Source: Glandiceps talaboti
Taxonomy: Eukaryota > Hemichordata > Enteropneusta > Spengelidae
Reading direction: 5' to 3'
Assembly: GCF_964340395.1 (NCBI RefSeq)
Contig: NC_135566.1
Coordinates: 5,686,001 to 5,750,000 of the forward strand
DNA length: 64,000 bases
Shown here: piece after piece, positions 31,618 through 41,951 of the stretch
How the letters are laid out: each line of letters begins with the position of its first letter
How positions within the stretch are numbered: position 1 is the first letter of the stretch
Program-made: the position numbers and the translations under genes
The notes under the pieces: model-generated
What the model was told of the DNA's origin: nothing
Seen by the model: the letters and a program-made list of their open reading frames with translations, nothing else
The model's database searches: none

Positions 31618-31875
31618 CTCTAAGAGACTGTTTGGAGAAATCTAACACTGACAGATATATATACTCACCCTAACTCAATAGTGGAATGATACTTGTACAA
31701 TTTGTTGAGGCAATGACACGTAAGTCAGCTGTCGTGGGACCTATCACCATACAACATGGCGTCCAGTCAAAATATGATCGTTAACTTTGGACTTTATTAT
31801 CAGGTGACCCGCATGACGTCATTGATTGTACAGGCCCAGATATAGATATATTAGGCTAGATAGTTTGTAATATTT
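31618..31875 (-). promoter_or_regulatory. Candidate promoter/5' noncoding exon of transporter A
   Basis: Aligns with 40100-40312 upstream of copy B (shared TTTGGAGAAA.CTAAC, ATGGCGTCCAGTC, ATCAGGTGA.CC). On the minus strand a consensus donor GTGAGT starts at 31678, and copy B has GTAAGT at the aligned position (40148). This fits a noncoding first exon spliced to the coding exon. A canonical CRE palindrome TGACGTCA lies at 31814-31821. Inference from conservation; no transcript evidence. Confidence 0.35.
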
Positions 31876-31917
31876 GCGTTGATTTTTTTTGTTCATGTAC
31901 ATGTTGAGTAAATGTAT

Positions 31918-31924
31918 GTATGTA

Positions 31925-31966
<42 letters not shown>
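31918..31966. repeat. Short (ATGT)n microsatellite
   Basis: About 11 ATGT units with one interruption, between the candidate promoter of copy A and the pseudogene. Confidence 0.9.
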
Positions 31967-31969
<3 letters not shown>

Positions 31970-32137
31970 GTATTAGTAAATACCTCCAGCTCATAAGAAG
32001 ATTTGAGCTACAATACTTAGTGTGTAATATGAAAATCTATGAAAATTAACAAAAATGCTATACAGCTACTGGAACGCATAGACATATTAGACATCTTTGA
32101 GTTACAATGAAATATACAAATTTCATAAAAATATACA

Positions 32138-32525
32138 GTAGGTCAATATCCATATCCCTTATATATGACTTGGTATTAAATTGTATTGCTTCTGCTTCTA
32201 GATAAATATCCTTGTTCTCTTCTTCATCACCATCTCCTTTACCCCTTGGTCTCTCCATGACAAGATGCCAGAATCTGCGTTAACACAAAGATGATGGTGG
32301 TTGATATAGACAAGCCCAAAGTGAAGTACATGACTATCATATTACTGTAACTTTCAAACAGCATTCCCACTATCCATGCATGGTAATATCATCTCCGAAG
32401 TGGCTGTTGCCATGCAGAAAATTGTTGTTGATTTGCCTTTGAGTAAGATGAAATGGTGCTAGGTTATTGTTGGAAATACAGTTGTCATGGACATGCCAAG
32501 TAAATCTGAATCCCCATAGAACTGA
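32138..32525 (-). pseudogene. Truncated copy-D-like MFS transporter pseudogene
   Basis: Matches only the last roughly 120 codons of transporter D (48130-48500), not copies A-C. Examples are the residues ILASCHGE and DEEENKDI and the shared DNA CAAAGATGATGGTGGTTGATAT. Breaks: a 2-base loss within the GERPR motif region (near 32250) shifts frame, the WIVGM region near 32375 is disrupted, and the D stop codon is lost. The 5' exons and most of exon 3 are absent. It ends in a GA-repeat tract about 50 bp further. Described as broken; no function expected. Confidence 0.8.
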
Positions 32526-32573
32526 GTATAATTTAGAAATGAATTACGTGTACATCGTGAAATCCATGTGTGT

Positions 32574-32575
<2 letters not shown>

Positions 32576-32652
<77 letters not shown>

Positions 32653-32950
32653 GGGGAGAGAGACACAGAGAGAGAGAGGGAGAGAGAGAGAGAAAGAAAG
32701 AGAGAGGGAGAAAGAGAACGAGAGAGGGGGAGCAGACAGACAGACAGACAGACAGACACAGACACAGACAGACAGACAGACAGACAGACAGGAGGGTCAG
32801 AGACATAGAGAATGATACAGAGAAACAGAGAGGGAGTAAGTGTCCCGGGTAAGTATCAGAGACAGATAGAGACGGACAAAAAGGAAGACAGGCAGTCAGT
32901 CAGACAGACAGATAGATAGATACAAACAAACAAACAAACAAACAAACAAG
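32576..32950. repeat. (GA)n, (ACAG)n and (AAAC)n microsatellite cluster
   Basis: (GA)n with GGGA and AAAG variants at 32576-32735, (ACAG)n at 32736-32791, further CAGA/TAGA and AAAC runs at 32885-32950. The RERERE and SLSLSL reading frames are repeat translations. Confidence 0.95.
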
Positions 32951-33712
32951 ACAGACTCTATAGCTGAATCTTAGTTGACAATGTGAATGCATATATGTTG
33001 TATAATCAAATGTGTTTTAATTTCAACGACTTTATTTCGTTAAAATACCTAGAGGATTTATTTCATAACAAGTGTGTGTTCTACAGTAAGTAGATATGCG
33101 GAGGTAGCTTAAGTCATATTTATGCTAGGGCAAATTCTATTGTTCGTAAATTTAGTCATTGCTCCGAGGAGGTGAAATGTATACTTTTTAGACGTTTTTT
33201 TATACAATGTGTATTGTTTAAATGTTTGGTGTAACTATAGTACTAGGATGATGCATACTTTAAAAGTGGCATATAATAAATAAAAATGCGGTTAGTTCTT
33301 TGGCCTAAGAGGTGCAGTCAGCATTAGTGATATCTGTGTAACCAGAAATATTTTGAATTTTACATCGCTCCATTGAAAGCTGCTGTATACATTTAACAGA
33401 CGTATTCTAGATAGTAACAATAATTTAATTCGAATCTGCATTGACTCGGCCGGATGCATACTTTCTTTCAAACTTTTGGAGAAACTATAGGAGTGCCATG
33501 TACAGTACAAGATAGTTGCTTGTTTAATATTATTATTCTTTCTTTTTCTTTGTATGGTTTTTATGTTTTTTATGGGACATCTTGAAATATAGAAATAATA
33601 TAATGTTATTGCTTATAAGCTGATCTGGTAAAAATCATGTCCACATGCGACAATATATATAATTATTAATTTTATCATCTCTCCAACCATCCCTTATCTG
33701 TTTTGGCATGAG

Positions 33713-34956
33713 TTATTTTGTATCACCATATGCTTGGTTCACAGTTGCCATTTCGTTGTCACAAATATCTTTACTACTTTCCGGTTCGATATCTTCAATC
33801 TCTTTTGATCTCTCACCATGCCAAGATCCCATTATTTGCAGAATTATGAAACATATTGCTGTCGAGAGTGTAATACCCAGTGTTACATACATAAGCATCA
33901 TAACGCTAAAAGTTGATATAAGAAAACCCAGTAACAATGGAAGCACCATCTCCGATACTGCAGCAGCCATAATGAAGGTGGCCATTCGTTTCCCGGTAAG
34001 TTTGATGTATCGATCAGCCCATGACATAATACTGGGGAATACAGTTGCCATGGAAATTCCGAGTAATATCGTTGCCCCCCACAACACTTCTACGACTGTA
34101 CCTCCGAATATCGCCAGTAGGGAGCTTGCTATACACATACCACACAAATCTATGATCAACATAGTCCGTGGAGCAAGTCCTGTTGCACAGAATATACCAA
34201 CTACTCGTGAAGCAGCAAAGCTACCCCAGAAAGCGGCATTCAAATAACTTGCTTGTTTCACCGAAAATGCAAAGTCAGATTCTACTGCAAAAGTAAATAT
34301 AAATCCACCATAACCAATCTCGTGTCCGGTATAAAAAAAGCTGAAGAAAAATAGAAGAATCAACAATGTTATATTAAAGATGTTGGTTTTCTTCTTAGAT
34401 CTTGTTGGATTCTCCGGAATCGAATTACGGCCTTTGGGAGTAGCAAACACACAACCGTTTCGCACAAACATCGAGAAAAATGATAGGGCTAATACAAAAT
34501 ATACAGTTGATATTACAGTGAAGGGGACCCATAATGTTCCCTCATAATCCAAATCTTCCGCATTATTTAAGCCACTCTGGTTGTCCTGTAGTTGATGAGG
34601 ACTGGTTTCTAATGATGGGGATGGTGATGGACTCGTCATATTACTCTCCGACTCTATGGGTGTCAGAAACGGTCCCGCTATTAGCGGTGCCACGGTGGCT
34701 CCTACCGCAAAACACAAATAATGACCTTGGAGCATTGGTTCCGAATTCTTCCCCCATATTTTGATGCAGAAAGTGTTTGATGCTGTGAAAATAGAAGTGA
34801 TAAATTACCGATTGCACTTCATCCATGGCAGGAAAGAATATAAGTCGATGTAGGTTGCTATGCACTTGGTGAAAGAGTTTATCTCGCTGTAACTATGCAT
34901 GTAAAGAGAATGATAAACCTTTCACCGTTAGCTATCAAGCCAAAATAATAATAATC

Positions 34957-34989
<33 letters not shown>

Positions 34990-36285
34990 CTTTTTATTTA
35001 TACTGGATAGTTCTTTAAGTTATAAACACTTGTCTCCCAAGAGGTCCAGTGAGGGCCATCCCTCATGAGTTCAGTGTTAATGCAGGAGGAAATTTAAACC
35101 GGAGTACCCGGGGAAAACCTGCCTTGTTCGGCAGAGTCAAACTGAACGACACACTTCTCACTTACAGCGAGGTACGTGAACGGGGCCGAACCCCGACCGC
35201 AGTGGTAAGAGGCAAGTGGTTTAATCACTCGGCCACCGCCTACACAAATACAAATGTCTCATATCTGTTCTGTTACACGTCTATTCACACGGTCTTCTTG
35301 TATGATTTAACAAAGAAAGCCAGTTGACTTAAAGAACTATTATGGCATAATGTTACTGCCGATGTAACATTATAGGTATTATGCTATTTACATTTTGTTT
35401 TTGTTTTTGTTTTCTGTTTCTGTATAAGCATTTATATCAGGGTTGCGTTCCGTCTATTGCAAGTCACTCTAAGTATACTGTGAGTACCTGTTGAATATGC
35501 AGCCAAAAATACGCCCCAGATGGTATTGACCCAGCTTGTAGCCCTACTTTTCATCAAATATCAAAGAATTGTTCACTACTAACCTGTCTCCAGACCACCT
35601 GTAAAAAATCCCCATGCTGCTATTACAATTATGACCAATACAAAGTCATTGCACCATGGAACAGATGCACCAGTGATGGCAGCACCAAGCAAGCAAGTTC
35701 CTAAAATGAATTGATTGTCAAATTTATCAAAGCCAGCACCCCAGCTAAAAGAACCAATCAAATATCCAGAACTCCTGGCGGTGAATATGAATGTTGTCTT
35801 TTGTAACGTGGTTCCCAGTAGCAATTGGAAGTCCAACAGACATGGACCAAGAAGAGCAATACAATAACCCTGGCAAAAAAAAAAAAAAAGATAAAAAAAA
35901 TCAATTTTATACCAGTGACAGTCAGTTTTGTATATTATTGAACTGTAGGTGCTAACACCAACTATGTATGATAGAAATGTCAATCTAGTATGTGTGATAA
36001 AATATGATGATGTCTAGTTTCCATAACATACAGTGTCTGTAACATGCTGTGTCAGAAACACAATGTACAATTTTATAAATCTGTGAAATCCAGAAACAAA
36101 TATAGAAGACTTACCACTCCAAATGAAACCATGTAGACCAAAACTGTCTTTATTATTTTGATAGATTTCTTCTCTTCCTCGTTTGCTTTCCCCTTTACCT
36201 GTATATTTTCATTGGTCAGAATATCTTCGGATACCTGCGGCTGATCCGTTAATTTAGCCCCGTCGTTCTTATTTGTGTCCGCCAT
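33713..36285 (-). CDS. Major facilitator superfamily transporter B (NaGLT1/MFSD4-like)
   Basis: Three exons: 36115-36285, 35584-35869 and 33713-34782, giving 508 aa. Exon sizes 171 and 286 are identical to copies A and C, and phases 0 and 1 are conserved. Start is MADTNKND. Exon 2 has GYCIALLGP and GYLIGSFSWGAGFDKF. Exon 3 is nearly identical to copy A around its first 75 codons and in the GHEIGYGGFIF to GTVVEVLWGA stretch. It differs sharply in the membrane segment after GTLWVPF (VISTVYFVLALSFF versus LISIFLLIVAVPFF), in LISTFSVMM versus LLATVSIMM, and in the final tail. A poly-T tract precedes the exon 2 acceptor. Likely the most recent duplicate of A; substrate unknown. Confidence 0.92.
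34950..35240 (-). mobile_element. tRNA-derived SINE with AAT-repeat tail, in transporter B intron 2
   Basis: Read on the minus strand from 35240, the head is tRNA-like: box A-type TGGCCGAGTGAT and box B-type GGGGTTCGGCCCC. A body with the GGAGTACCCGGGGAAAACC core (plus-strand sense, about 35100-35120) follows, then GGCCCTCACTGG and a TTA/ATT repeat tail at 34950-34990. The core resembles a domain I recall from invertebrate SINE families; the exact family is unverified. A degenerate copy is at 3240-3512. Confidence 0.75.
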
Positions 36286-36394
36286 TTTCTTCCTAATAAA
36301 TATAAATAATCGTCGAGTGTGTCATTCGATCAGCATCAACAAAGTGCCCTGCAATTGCAAACATATGTATTGATATATTGTTTAAATAGGTAGA

Positions 36395-36690
36395 TGGATG
36401 GATGGACGGACCGATGGATGGATGGATGGATGGATGGATGGATGGATGGATGGATGGATGGATGGATGGATGGATGGATGGATGGATGGATGGATGGATG
36501 GATGGATGAATGAATGAATGGATGGATGGATGGATGGATGGATGGATGTATCATGGATGGAAGGATGAATGGATGGATGGATGGATGGATGGATGGATGG
36601 ATGGACGGACGAACAGACGGATGGATGGATGGATGGATGGATGGATGAATGGATAGATGATGGATGAATAGATGGATGGATGAATGGATG
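36395..36690. repeat. (GGAT)n microsatellite
   Basis: About 295 bp of GGAT with GAAT, GGAC and CATG interruptions, just upstream of copy B. The IHPS reading frames are artefacts. Confidence 0.95.
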
Positions 36691-37673
36691 AGAGGACCTT
36701 GATATTTCTACAATCACCCTCCTAGTGAAGCAGTGAAATATCTGCCATCAATCTAGGAATGAAATTGCCTCTATTCTGTCTGTTTGTCAGTGATATCGCT
36801 TGAAATGATAGTGCATTTCTAGGTACTTCAAATTTTCTGTCCTTGATTAATGCTTGTGTGCCAAACACATGCTGGTCTACTATTTCTAAATATATTTACA
36901 ATATAACGTATGGATACATTTAGTTATCCTTGACTGTGCATAGATTTAGGTGTTAGTCGTGTTATATCATGGGCATCATGGAACAATGATATAAATTTAT
37001 AATCGAATAACAATAGTATGTAATACAAATACGAGTATAAACAAACGGTACAGGTATGAAGCGAGAGGACGATTGTAACTGTATATTTTTGCAATAAAGC
37101 TTACTGATGTGTATTTTCAGTGTTCACCTCCTTCCTTTGATGTAATAATCTTCAGATTCAACAAGAATATCAATACAAACACTTGAAACCCCAGAAAACC
37201 CAGGCTCACTGTAGAACAACACCATATCCCCGGGGTACCACCGCCGTTACACGGTAGCTTCCTGTTTACCTTACATCGACGTTGGTGGCGCACTTTCAAA
37301 ACGAAGCGCGAGCGCGAGCAGACGATCGATCTATATTTTGTTGCGTTGCTAGGACGAGGAAGCACTCTCATATTCATATGAAGACAGGGTATGAAATTTG
37401 GATTGCATACCCTGTCTATATTCATGGTCTCTGTGCTAGGACTAGTACTAGCGCAAATAGAACAAGACCAGCAGTTATCCCATTATATGCAAATTAGGTC
37501 ACTAGGGGAACTAGTCCAAACCACGTGACACGATCTACTAAGTCATCCACTAAAGGCTGTATAACCATTAGGTATTTTTCCTTTTTATTTATTAATGATG
37601 TATTTGTATAAATAACGATGATGTTTGATAAGTAAGCAATATCTAAATAGTACATGCTTCAAATTTCATATAC

Positions 37674-37705
<32 letters not shown>

Positions 37706-37789
37706 ATGCATGCGCGCATGGATGGATGGTAACAGAGCACAAGTGTTGCACAGAGCGTTTTGGCGCAGATTTTAACCATGCCAAACATG
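36691..37789. other. Intergenic DNA without recognised gene
   Basis: Contains a CpG-rich stretch at about 37230-37340 (GGCGCAC, CGCGAGCGCGAG), a 12-bp-arm hairpin GACAGGGTATG...CATACCCTGTC at 37383-37416 and a short GTGC repeat at 37675-37700. The CpG-rich patch could be a promoter, but no associated exon was found. Confidence 0.5.
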
Positions 37790-38010
37790 ATGAGCAAATG
37801 TTTTCCACAAAGCTTCTTTACCTAATGAGTTATTTGCATAATTCACGAATTTTGGTGATTAGGCAATATCTGAAGGATGCAAGTTTACAAGTTCATATGA
37901 TTTGGCACAGACACTGACGATAACAAAGTACACGTGTCCTCTATATCAGGTTGATGTAGTTATTAATTTTAATGAGTCATTTGCATAATTCACGAAATTT
38001 GATATGCCAT
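37790..38010. repeat. Divergent tandem repeat Y, two units
   Basis: Two units sharing AATGAGT.ATTTGCATAATTCACGAA and a GTAC/ACAAAGT..GTGTCCTC segment, related to the three units at 44163-44560 upstream of copy C coding exon 2. Unit length is roughly 150-190 bp. Satellite-like, non-coding. Confidence 0.5.
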
Positions 38011-39608
38011 GTATGATAGCTAAGAATTCCACAATGACATTGGGTGAAGGAACTTATGGAAGGCATTCAATTACATCTGTTTCAACAGCTGTTTTCTTCG
38101 TTGAATGAGTTGAAAAATTGGACTTAGTCTATGTTGTTGAAACACTGGAAAATATAGTAAAGTTGTTGATATCCATTTCTCATCTTTAATTTGAAGTTGA
38201 GTGGCTGAATGCTTAGACAGTTTTCACGTAAGTGTAAGGAGATGCATATAAAGTAGTCGGCTAAGATATTTTCGAAATGGAGCAATTTTATCACGAGTAC
38301 GTAGAATAGAAATGTTTGCCTAGTCTATCGTCAAACGATCACAACTATTCGTTGACCACAATTAAAGAATCAGTATGTTCAAATTAATGTGATACTTGAG
38401 GGAGTACGTGTACGTATGTACTCCTTATAAATGAGGTCTCCACAGAAGGACTGCCGCCACGGTATGTTGGTTAAGTAGGCATAAGGCTTAAGCGTTGTAA
38501 GTTATTCATGTCAAAAAGGTGATGGTTAAACAAGAAGTCAAATTTATGGTATTAAATACCTTACGTACTATTTGTGTAAGCTGACCTTTTCAATGGCCAA
38601 TAGCGAGTTGGACAAATTTGCTTAATGGTAACTTGTTAAATCTTTGGTATCCATAAATTTCAAAAAACGGTTGGTCAAAGCAAGTTATAAAGAGCGCCTA
38701 AACTTATAGCAATTACACAGACTGCTAAAATATCTTTGGAATGTGTTTACATGTAACACACATCAACATGATCAAGATCATTACCTTAAACTAAACATTC
38801 AATTTGGTAACACACCAACTACATAGGACTCTGGCAATCGAGTCTTCAATATACTGAGATAGGCGCAAACTCAATCATGAATCAATTGTACTTCAGTGTG
38901 GTAGATTACATAAGTGGGTGATAGTGATTCCTCTGTGGAGTGAGTCTAATCACCATGTGATCAAGATAGTGCAAACATTGGAAGTTCTAAAACAGTACCT
39001 TCAAGTTCATCACCATGGAACTCTATCGATAAAAGTCTTCCACCAAAGTCCATTCATTAGCTTATCACTGTTGTATCAATATTAGTATATGGGAAGAACA
39101 AATAAGTTGTGAAATGACAGACACAATGTTGTTGTGTATGTCCACTATTTTGTGTCCTCTTGTAAGACACATTCTCATTGGTCAAATAATGCAACAGCCA
39201 ATCGACTCACTTGTTACAAATAGGGTTAGGTAGCCGTCTCTGAGATTAATATATAGTGTGACTCGTAAAGCTTTACACTGAAAATTAAACTAAATTTGGC
39301 GTCAAAATTGTAGATCTTAGCATTTTCCATTTATTTTAGGTCGCAACTACAGATTAATACTGAAAACCACAGGTGCGAAAATCATACTTAGAATATTCAC
39401 ACGAAAATTTGGGTCAGCCCATAGACTATATGTTGCGATAATAGTTTTAGTTTACGTCAATCTTATATACCAAAGGCTCAATAACTGTGGACTTTCGTGT
39501 AGAAGAAAATAACAGTAGCTAAAACAGCAACACCAAGCTTCATATCAACCTGTACCAACACTCAAGATGCAGGAGGTTTTTTTTATCTTCAACTATTGGA
39601 AATCTCGG
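38011..39608. other. Intergenic DNA without recognised gene
   Basis: AT-rich, no long reading frame and no repeat that I recognise. Confidence 0.5.
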
Positions 39609-39959
39609 AATGTTTTTTGTGTGAAATTGCTACGCTCGTGAAAGTACTGCCGCAGAGAACACTGCAAGCACTCATGCAAATACCACAGAGGCGTGTAATA
39701 TTGCATAGATTGTTGTTTTCCAGGTCTACAGACTAAATATAACAACCTTTTGAATATATATTCCTACCTGTACAAGGGAAGATATATTATATTATTATAT
39801 ATTTATAGTATACGTAGTACTATAGAGATTGATACATTTGTAGCAGCAAGATTCGTATGATATTTTCCTAAGAAAACGGAAATCTAAGCAATAATACACG
39901 CCACTGTGGCAAATACCCCTTTGTACGCCATACTTGCACTCGCGCGTCATGGGGTTCTG
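39609..39959. mobile_element. CAGAACCCC-type element, interrupted by an hAT-like MITE
   Basis: The right terminus GGGGTTCTG at 39951-39959 and the inner sequence GGGGTATTTGC (minus strand) match the 127-bp element at 1519-1645. It is split by the insertion at 39684-39908. The left terminus is not clear, so the lower coordinate is approximate. Confidence 0.5.
39684..39908 (-). mobile_element. 225-bp hAT-like MITE with perfect 8-bp target duplication
   Basis: Terminal inverted repeats CACAGAGGCGTGTAATATT... and the inverse ending ATACACGCCACTGTG, flanked by identical GCAAATAC at 39676-39683 and 39909-39916. An 8-bp duplication with CA...TG termini is the hallmark of hAT elements. It is inserted in a CAGAACCCC element whose uninterrupted form (GGGGTATTTGCACC..) is at 1519-1645. 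The sister copy is at 19445-19673 in opposite orientation. No transposase. Confidence 0.85.
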
Positions 39960-40099
39960 TTGTGGTATTGCATTGCATCACCTAAGGGTAAACATATTTT
40001 TTTGCAGCTATATACACGATTAATCAAATTATTTTTATTTATTCGTAAATGATCAATTGTTAATTGATGAAAAAATGTCCCACTTGCAGCTAGTGCAGG

Positions 40100-40312
40100 T
40101 TTAAGAGAAAGTTTGGAGAAAGCTAACTCTGAAAATATATAGACTTACACAATAATAACAGTGAAGTTATTCCTCCAACGTCATTGAAGCTAAGACCATA
40201 TGGCGTCCAGTCCAAAAGGTAGTGTGGTCGTGCGTACAGACTTCAGATTCTGTCATCAGGTGAACCACACGACGTTAGTGGTCAATATACTTGCTCAGAC
40301 CATCTGAGATAC
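40100..40312 (-). promoter_or_regulatory. Segment paralogous to the copy A upstream region
   Basis: Aligns with 31618-31875 and lies about 3.8 kb upstream of the copy B start codon. It contains GTAAGT on the minus strand at 40148-40143 at the position of the copy A donor. The CRE palindrome of copy A is mutated here (CGACGTTA), though AACGTCAT remains near 40177. Possible noncoding first exon/promoter of copy B; inferred only. Confidence 0.3.
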
Positions 40313-40849
40313 TTGTAAGTAATAACTGTCAACTAAACTGTCAAAACTATAGAAACTGGTGTTCACCTTGAAACGAATTACTGTGCCTACACTGCAGACG
40401 ACTTAGAGTATTATAGGCAACGGAACTGCCTGCAATTGGTGAATTAGTACCACGCCTTCTTGTCTTCAATCTTTACTGCCCTGTGTACAAACATTTCGAT
40501 ATGCCATTCAGGATTGATTATATTTGGTAAACTAGTCAAGGCCATGGAATTGTAAACTCCTAAAGACGCAAAAACGATTATAAATCACATTAAGTCACTA
40601 CTTCAAAATTGCAACATTTTCAGATACATTAAACCTTATCTTCCCTGTGTAGAATACTTAACCTTTAGCCATGTAAATCATTGAAAGTTTAATTCTTGAC
40701 TACATACAATAAACCATAAATAGAAACAACTAGCTCTGTTAGCATATAGGAAACAGTATTAGGTTGGCGTCTATGGAATGTCAGATCAGAACTGTCATTC
40801 AATCATACAGTGTTTATGTGAGTATCTGGCTTAACAGTCAGCTATTGTT

Positions 40850-41180
40850 ATTTTGGCATAAAACAGATCAGATGAAAGAACAGCCATCGGTATAGAATCA
40901 TATGCAATATGATGGGCCTTGGAATAAAATAGTCAACTCATCAAATGTTGTCTTAGAGGGCGCTATATTTAGTAACGTCATGAGGAGACCCTTTCCATAC
41001 AATGGTATGTATCTACAATTTCAAGTGACATTTACCAAGCTCACTCAGAATAGCGAATTAATAAATTGACATGACATAACATGACATGATATTTGATTAC
41101 GATTTTCCGATGGTAGGAGACACTAAATTTTAAACTCTCAAAATGCTAAAAGGAGGACCCAACTTTCTGACCCGACACAG
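40850..41180. repeat. Duplicated intergenic segment, copy 1
   Basis: Matches 46905-47236 in the same order: GGCATAAAA, CAGCCATCGGTATAGAATCA, ATGATGGGCCTTGGAATAAA, GAGGAGACCCT, CCAAGCTCACTCA.AATAGCG, GATATTTGATTACGATTTTCC, CCAACTTTCTGACCCGA. Both copies run into a microsatellite. Spacing of 6.05 kb equals the gene-to-gene spacing of the transporter array, so it was duplicated with the genes. Confidence 0.7.
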
Positions 41181-41223
41181 ACATACACGTACGTACGTAC
41201 GTACGCGCGCGCGAGCGCGCGCA

Positions 41224-41262
<39 letters not shown>
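41181..41262. repeat. (ACGT)n/(GC)n/(CA)n compound microsatellite
   Basis: Alternating purine-pyrimidine tract (ACGT, GCGC, CACA), 82 bp, of the kind able to form Z-DNA. It lies at the edge of the duplicated segment. Confidence 0.85.
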
Positions 41263-41263
<1 letters not shown>

Positions 41264-41951
41264 CATACATTCTACCATGCCTATAACATTGCGGAAGGTC
41301 AGTTCAGTTGAACTTTTATCCGACGTTTCGGTCTTTCGAAGAAGACCTTCATAAGGAATCAAATACTTTCTCAGCATATAGTGCTATAGTTCGAACATGT
41401 ACTTATTTTACTTTTGCCTTGTTTGCAAATTTTACACTCCACTAATTTTATTTCAGATTCCTGAATGTCTTCTGTGAAAAAACGAAACGTCCAATAAAGT
41501 ATTTTTATTCACCTAATTACGCCGTGTGACTTGTCTTTTTCCGAACTACTCGTCTACCTTCAAGCCAGGGCTCAACTAACAACAACAAAGTGCAATTCAT
41601 CTAGTAGGTGTACTTGCACTACACTGCTTCAAAGACGTTGTGAATTATATATTAAACAGTTGCGACTTCTTTTCGTTCAGACATCAAGAGAAGGTTGTAC
41701 TATTGTATTGTGTGTAATACATTGTATGTTACCATGGTTACGTGTGTATAGCGAGAGTCTAGAAAATTTCACTCAATGATTTATCATCAATTTCACCATC
41801 TCATAACCCATCCCTTTCCCATACATTGACAACTGTTGTTCATGTTGAAAAGTATTCAACTTGCATAGTGTCCACTAAAATACATAGAAAGAATATTGTA
41901 TTGTCATGAATGAGAGATCAAGAGCGTATTTGTATCAACATTCCCTGGGGA
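41263..41951. other. Intergenic DNA 3' of transporter C
   Basis: No gene recognised. Contains a TCCGACGTTTCGGTCTTTCGAAG-like stretch around 41320, a motif often seen in invertebrate repeats (recollection only). Confidence 0.4.

Noticed and set aside
31756-31860. ATGGCGTCCAGT start codon shared by 31756 and 40200 as a possible small gene
   Set aside because: The two downstream frames diverge at once and end within about 30 codons; the segments are better explained as a duplicated upstream region.
32467-32815. Arg-Glu (RERERE) or Ser-Leu (SLSLSL) reading frames
   Set aside because: Pure GA microsatellite translation.
35160-35240. A tRNA-Ser/Leu-like gene on the minus strand
   Set aside because: Boxes A and B are recognisable but the cloverleaf is incomplete and the sequence continues into a SINE body with a repeat tail.
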